Source: Desulfosporosinus sp. (GTDB lineage Bacteria; Bacillota; Desulfitobacteriia; Desulfitobacteriales; Desulfitobacteriaceae). From it: a stretch of DNA of 9,012 bases. The position numbers and the translations under genes were made by a program. The stretch lies in assembly GCA_003132105.1 (NCBI GenBank), contig PKWS01000404.1, positions 6,248-15,259 of the forward strand, read 5' to 3'. The notes beneath the pieces were generated by a model. It did not search any database. It was not told the origin of the DNA and saw only the letters and a list, made by a program, of their open reading frames with translations. Of this stretch, positions 7,186 to 9,012 are shown in pieces (the stretch's first letter is position 1; every line of letters starts with the position of its first letter).

Positions 7186-7341
7186 TTACTTCACTTGAGG
7201 TGAACATAGATAAAGCGCTGTTTGAGTGCCAACATCAATTCTATTGACATCATAGTAATGATTTCTCATTTCCTTTTCCCCATGGCGTACAAATCCGAAG
7301 TAATCTCCACCTTCAGCCAATTGGAGCCAAACCATATTCAT
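7186..7341 (-). CDS. Small protein of 51 residues, possibly coupled to a leader peptide or frameshifted
   Basis: The ORF MNMVWLQLAEGGDYFGF..., ending in LYLCSPQVK, reads like a real polar small protein with no membrane segment or recognised domain. Its ATG at 7341 lacks its own ribosome site. Instead GGAGGAGG (7385-7378) sits seven bases before another ATG at 7370, which opens a 10-codon peptide, MLSKLLRIRK, ending in TGA at 7340-7338. The stop and the start overlap as ATGA, the classical arrangement for coupled translation. Alternatively one base has been lost after the ATG at 7370: the small-protein frame stays open upstream and would read VKQITSDSK straight into MNMVW, giving a protein of about 61 residues. 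A promoter and operator-like dyad lie upstream and a long hairpin follows the stop at once, which supports a real transcription unit. Function unknown. Confidence 0.5.
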   Translation of the reverse strand: MNMVWLQLAEGGDYFGFVRHGEKEMRNHYYDVNRIDVGTQTALYLCSPQVK

Positions 7342-7370
7342 TTTCGAATCCGAAGTAATTTGCTTAACAT
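7338..7370 (-). CDS. Possible 10-residue leader peptide ahead of the small protein
   Basis: ATG at 7370 with the near-perfect ribosome site GGAGGAGG seven bases upstream encodes MLSKLLRIRK and stops at TGA 7340-7338. This stop overlaps the ATG of the 51-residue ORF by ATGA. It may be a coupling leader peptide or the 5' end of a frameshifted gene; the sequence alone cannot decide. Confidence 0.35.
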   Translation of the reverse strand: MLSKLLRIRK

Positions 7371-7406
7371 TTTGTTTCCTCCTCCGAAAACTTCAAAGTT
7401 ATTAAT

Positions 7407-7434
7407 ATTATACTGAATATTACCAATATTCAAA
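7407..7434 (-). promoter_or_regulatory. Promoter of the small minus-strand locus
   Basis: On the minus strand a perfect TATAAT (7412-7407) is preceded by TTTGAA (7434-7429) at a 16-base spacer. Transcription would start near 7400, about 30 bases before the ATG at 7370. A 12-bp dyad, AACTTCAAAGTT (7389-7400), lies at the predicted start of the transcript. Confidence 0.52.
7414..7432. promoter_or_regulatory. Operator-like dyad inside the promoter
   Basis: TGAATATTACCAATATTCA is a perfect inverted repeat with 8-base arms and a 3-base centre. It fills most of the spacer between the -35 and -10 boxes of the minus-strand promoter and overlaps the -35 edge, a common place for a repressor to bind. 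It resembles no consensus I can name with confidence; AT-rich TGAA...TTCA dyads occur for ArsR/SmtB-type repressors, but the spacing differs. Confidence 0.45.
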
Positions 7435-7472
7435 TCTGTGAACACTCCCCGCTTTTCCTTCCTCTGATCACA

Positions 7473-7504
7473 AGCCTATTAAAAATGGTTATCACCAATA
7501 GGCT
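7473..7504. repeat. Inverted repeat able to form a bulged hairpin
   Basis: AGCCTATT (7473-7480) and AATAGGCT (7497-7504) are perfect arms. Between them GGT (7487-7489) can pair with ACC (7494-7496) around a TATC loop. It lies between the cysteine-rich gene and the small locus, where a structure could separate the two units, but no T-run follows on either strand. Confidence 0.4.
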
Positions 7505-7556
7505 CCTCCACCTCATGAGCAAGCGATGATATTTATTGATCAGATGCCTATCCGTT

Positions 7557-7582
7557 TATTTCCTTAACTCGTTAAAGGAATA
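7557..7582 (-). terminator. Weak candidate terminator after the cysteine-rich gene
   Basis: TATTTCCTTAAC (7557-7568) and GTTAAAGGAATA (7571-7582) form an imperfect 12-bp stem with a two-base loop, about 53 bases past the stop at 7635. The AT-rich stem and the lack of a U-tract make termination doubtful. Confidence 0.25.
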
Positions 7583-7634
7583 GCACACAATCCGAAAAGG
7601 TAATCACACATACTGCATTGGGAGCTTCTTAGTT

Positions 7635-8030
7635 TCATTTAGTAACAGCGAGTTTACAATGGTCCATTTCCTTGTACCCTTTGGGATTGTTTTTTATAGT
7701 TATGTCCCCCGCAGATACGTTACGAGCAAGACCAGAATAATGTTTGCAAACCCCTGAACTGGAGAAAGTAGTCCCTTCACCTTCCGGTTTGACGCAGTAC
7801 TTGCATAACCCCAGGCAACGACACCTAAAAACAGATATGCTAGCGAGGTAATTTTGCATATCTGTCAAAATGTATTGGGGTAAGCTGTCAGCCTCCATAA
7901 CATCTACCAACTTATCGTTAGTGTAGGTTACGACTACTTGCGTTGAATTTTGCTTGTTCGCTAACCAAAATTCCACAACATTACTAGGCTTTCTTTTTGA
8001 ATCCAGAATAGACCAATTCTTTGCTGCCAT
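7635..8030 (-). CDS. Cysteine-rich protein of unknown function, possible metal-binding site
   Basis: I do not recognise this family. From the ATG at 8030 the product has 131 residues: an N-terminal half with alternating hydrophobic and polar residues (about 15-60), then a cysteine cluster C70-x-C72-x3-C76-x2-C79, followed by C95-K-H97 and H124-C125. This spacing could bind zinc or an iron-sulphur cluster; that is inference. The frame also opens with a TTG at 8057 (140 residues), but that start has no ribosome site. The ATG has only an AAGAAAG about 12 bases upstream, so the start is not certain. It lies 58 bases after the truA stop in the same direction with no clear terminator between, so the two may be one transcript. 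No signal peptide or membrane segment is visible. Confidence 0.68.
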   Translation of the reverse strand: MAAKNWSILDSKRKPSNVVEFWLANKQNSTQVVVTYTNDKLVDVMEADSLPQYILTDMQNYLASISVFRCRCLGLCKYCVKPEGEGTTFSSSGVCKHYSGLARNVSAGDITIKNNPKGYKEMDHCKLAVTK

Positions 8031-8088
8031 TATTCTAACCAACTTTCTTAAAAGCAACCCATAATGAGCATAATGTTGCCTGGCTTAT

Positions 8089-8826
8089 CTAATATTGAAC
8101 ATCTCTTAAGAATAGGCCTTTTGCTTGAGCTAAGGGTCCAGCTTCCCATCGTTTTTTTTCATTTAATATCTTTTCAACATCTATCGTTTTTAAATTACCT
8201 TTACCTACTTCTATAAGTGTTCCTGCAATCACTCTTACCATATTCCACAAGAATCCATTTCCATTGACTTCTATTTCTACAAGGCCAGCATTTTCATTTA
8301 TATTGATATAATAAATCGTTCTTACAGTAGATTTGTCACTATTCCTTGAGTTTTGAAAACTTTGAAAATCATGACTCCCAATCAGAACCTCTGATGCCTT
8401 TCTCATTTCAGCTATATTAAGTTTCTCAGCAAGGTGATAGATATACTTCCTGTTAAAGACATTTCTGAATTTGTTGGTATTTATTCTATAGACATAGGTT
8501 TTTGATTTCACATTATATCTTGCATGAAATCTCTCAGCTACATCTTCAATAGATTTAACTCCTATATCTTCAGGTAAATACTCATAACAATAATCCAACA
8601 TAGTGTCTGTACTAAAAGCACATTTCGTATGAAAATTTGCAATGTAATTTTCAGCATGTACCCCAGAATCCGTTCTTCCACAACCCACTAGTTGAATTTC
8701 TTCTCCTGCCATTTTAGATAGCACTGCCTCTATTTTGCCTTGAATTGTTAGATCATTATCTTTTTGTTTTTGCCATCCTTTATATTTAAACCCATCATAT
8801 TCTATAGTCATTTTTATATTTCTCAT
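8089..8826 (-). CDS. truA: tRNA pseudouridine(38-40) synthase TruA
   Basis: A 245-residue enzyme that converts uridine to pseudouridine at positions 38-40 in the anticodon stem-loop of tRNAs. The catalytic Asp is D53 in GCGRTDSGVHA. Other family blocks are MTIEYDGFKYKGWQKQ at the N-terminus, FHARYNVKSKTYVYRI (100-115), GSHDFQSF (150-157), GFLWNMVRVIAGTLIEVG (191-208) and AGPLAQAKGLFL (229-240). Length is normal and all core motifs look intact. AAAGGTGG eight bases ahead of the ATG supports the start. Hand counts over five 60-base lines give about one-third GC, against about 47% in four sampled lines of the OPT gene, and AT-ending codons dominate. In many Firmicutes truA sits near ecfT-rplM-rpsI in the ribosomal region; here it does not, so this may be a second or acquired copy. 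Confidence 0.95.
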   Translation of the reverse strand: MRNIKMTIEYDGFKYKGWQKQKDNDLTIQGKIEAVLSKMAGEEIQLVGCGRTDSGVHAENYIANFHTKCAFSTDTMLDYCYEYLPEDIGVKSIEDVAERFHARYNVKSKTYVYRINTNKFRNVFNRKYIYHLAEKLNIAEMRKASEVLIGSHDFQSFQNSRNSDKSTVRTIYYININENAGLVEIEVNGNGFLWNMVRVIAGTLIEVGKGNLKTIDVEKILNEKKRWEAGPLAQAKGLFLRDVQY

Positions 8827-8861
8827 TATGTTCCACCTTTTAATTATTTTACATTACTATC

Positions 8862-8878
8862 TTGTACTTGCTGTACAA
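8862..8878. repeat. Inverted repeat in the truA leader
   Basis: TTGTAC (8862-8867) and GTACAA (8873-8878) are perfect arms around a 5-base centre. It would lie in the 5' leader of truA, about 22 bases ahead of the ribosome site. Short and AT-rich, so it may be chance. Confidence 0.3.
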
Positions 8879-8898
8879 CATATTAACCCATACCGGAT

Positions 8899-8918
8899 TA
8901 ACGATATACGTTATTATA
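8899..8918 (-). promoter_or_regulatory. Candidate -10 box and overlapping dyad upstream of truA
   Basis: A perfect TATAAT on the minus strand (8918-8913) lies 87 bases before the truA ATG, but no good -35 is present at 16-18 bases. TAACGATATACGTTA (8899-8913) is a perfect dyad of 5-base arms that begins at the last base of the -10 box and covers the expected start site, so it could be an operator. Confidence 0.38.
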
Positions 8919-9012
8919 CTACAATAATTATCAGATGAGTATCCTAAGTGGGTAACGATCCTTGTGTCATTGCTCTTCAACTAAACCTCAAGATACTGCA
9001 CATCGATGTGAA

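Noticed and set aside
7222..7416. Plus-strand ORF of 64 codons
   Set aside because: It is antisense to the better-supported minus-strand small gene, has no ribosome site and covers that gene's promoter and operator.
8999..9010. 12-bp palindrome CACATCGATGTG at the window edge
   Set aside because: One or two perfect 12-bp palindromes are expected by chance in 9 kb and nothing around it suggests a function.

Overview
The window looks like chromosomal DNA from a spore-forming, low-to-mid GC Firmicute of the class Clostridia. Desulfosporosinus or Desulfitobacterium relatives would fit. The grounds are a SpoVB-type flippase, strong AGGAGG-like ribosome sites, sigma-A-type promoters with 17-base spacers, and the general protein style. 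The genus is an inference and was not tested by any search. No rRNA, tRNA, CRISPR array, insertion sequence or phage gene was seen.

Layout. (1) Positions 1-234 hold the 3' end of a carboxymuconolactone decarboxylase/AhpD-like gene. (2) A clear promoter (391-419) leads through a leader with a 9-bp inverted repeat into an OPT-family oligopeptide transporter (553-2487). A small PqqD-like protein (2574-2921) follows in the same direction and a strong hairpin terminator closes the unit. (3) A second promoter (3108-3136) drives a membrane-anchored S11 D-Ala-D-Ala carboxypeptidase (3176-4396). It converges on a SpoVB-like lipid flippase on the minus strand (4492-6075), and a 14-bp-stem terminator lies between them. 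Both products act on cell-wall or spore-cortex precursors, one on the peptide stem and one probably on lipid-linked intermediates. (4) Divergent from the flippase is a polytopic membrane protein with an HEMGH zinc motif (6261-7085), a probable intramembrane M50-like metalloprotease.

(5) From 7130 to the end everything reads on the minus strand. A very long hairpin (7130-7183) separates the protease gene from a small minus-strand ORF (7186-7341). That ORF appears to be either coupled to a 10-codon leader or frameshifted relative to its own excellent ribosome site. It has its own TATAAT promoter, with a perfect 19-bp dyad lying mostly in the spacer. Further upstream are a cysteine-rich protein of unknown function (7635-8030) and truA (8089-8826), which lie in tandem and may be co-transcribed. 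truA is visibly more AT-rich than the transporter gene, which suggests a different origin.

Most of the window is ordinary. The parts that deserve a second look are the OPT/PqqD pair, the small regulated minus-strand locus at about 7130-7435, the M50-like protease, and the truA/cysteine-rich pair. Nothing here can be claimed as a new system from sequence alone.
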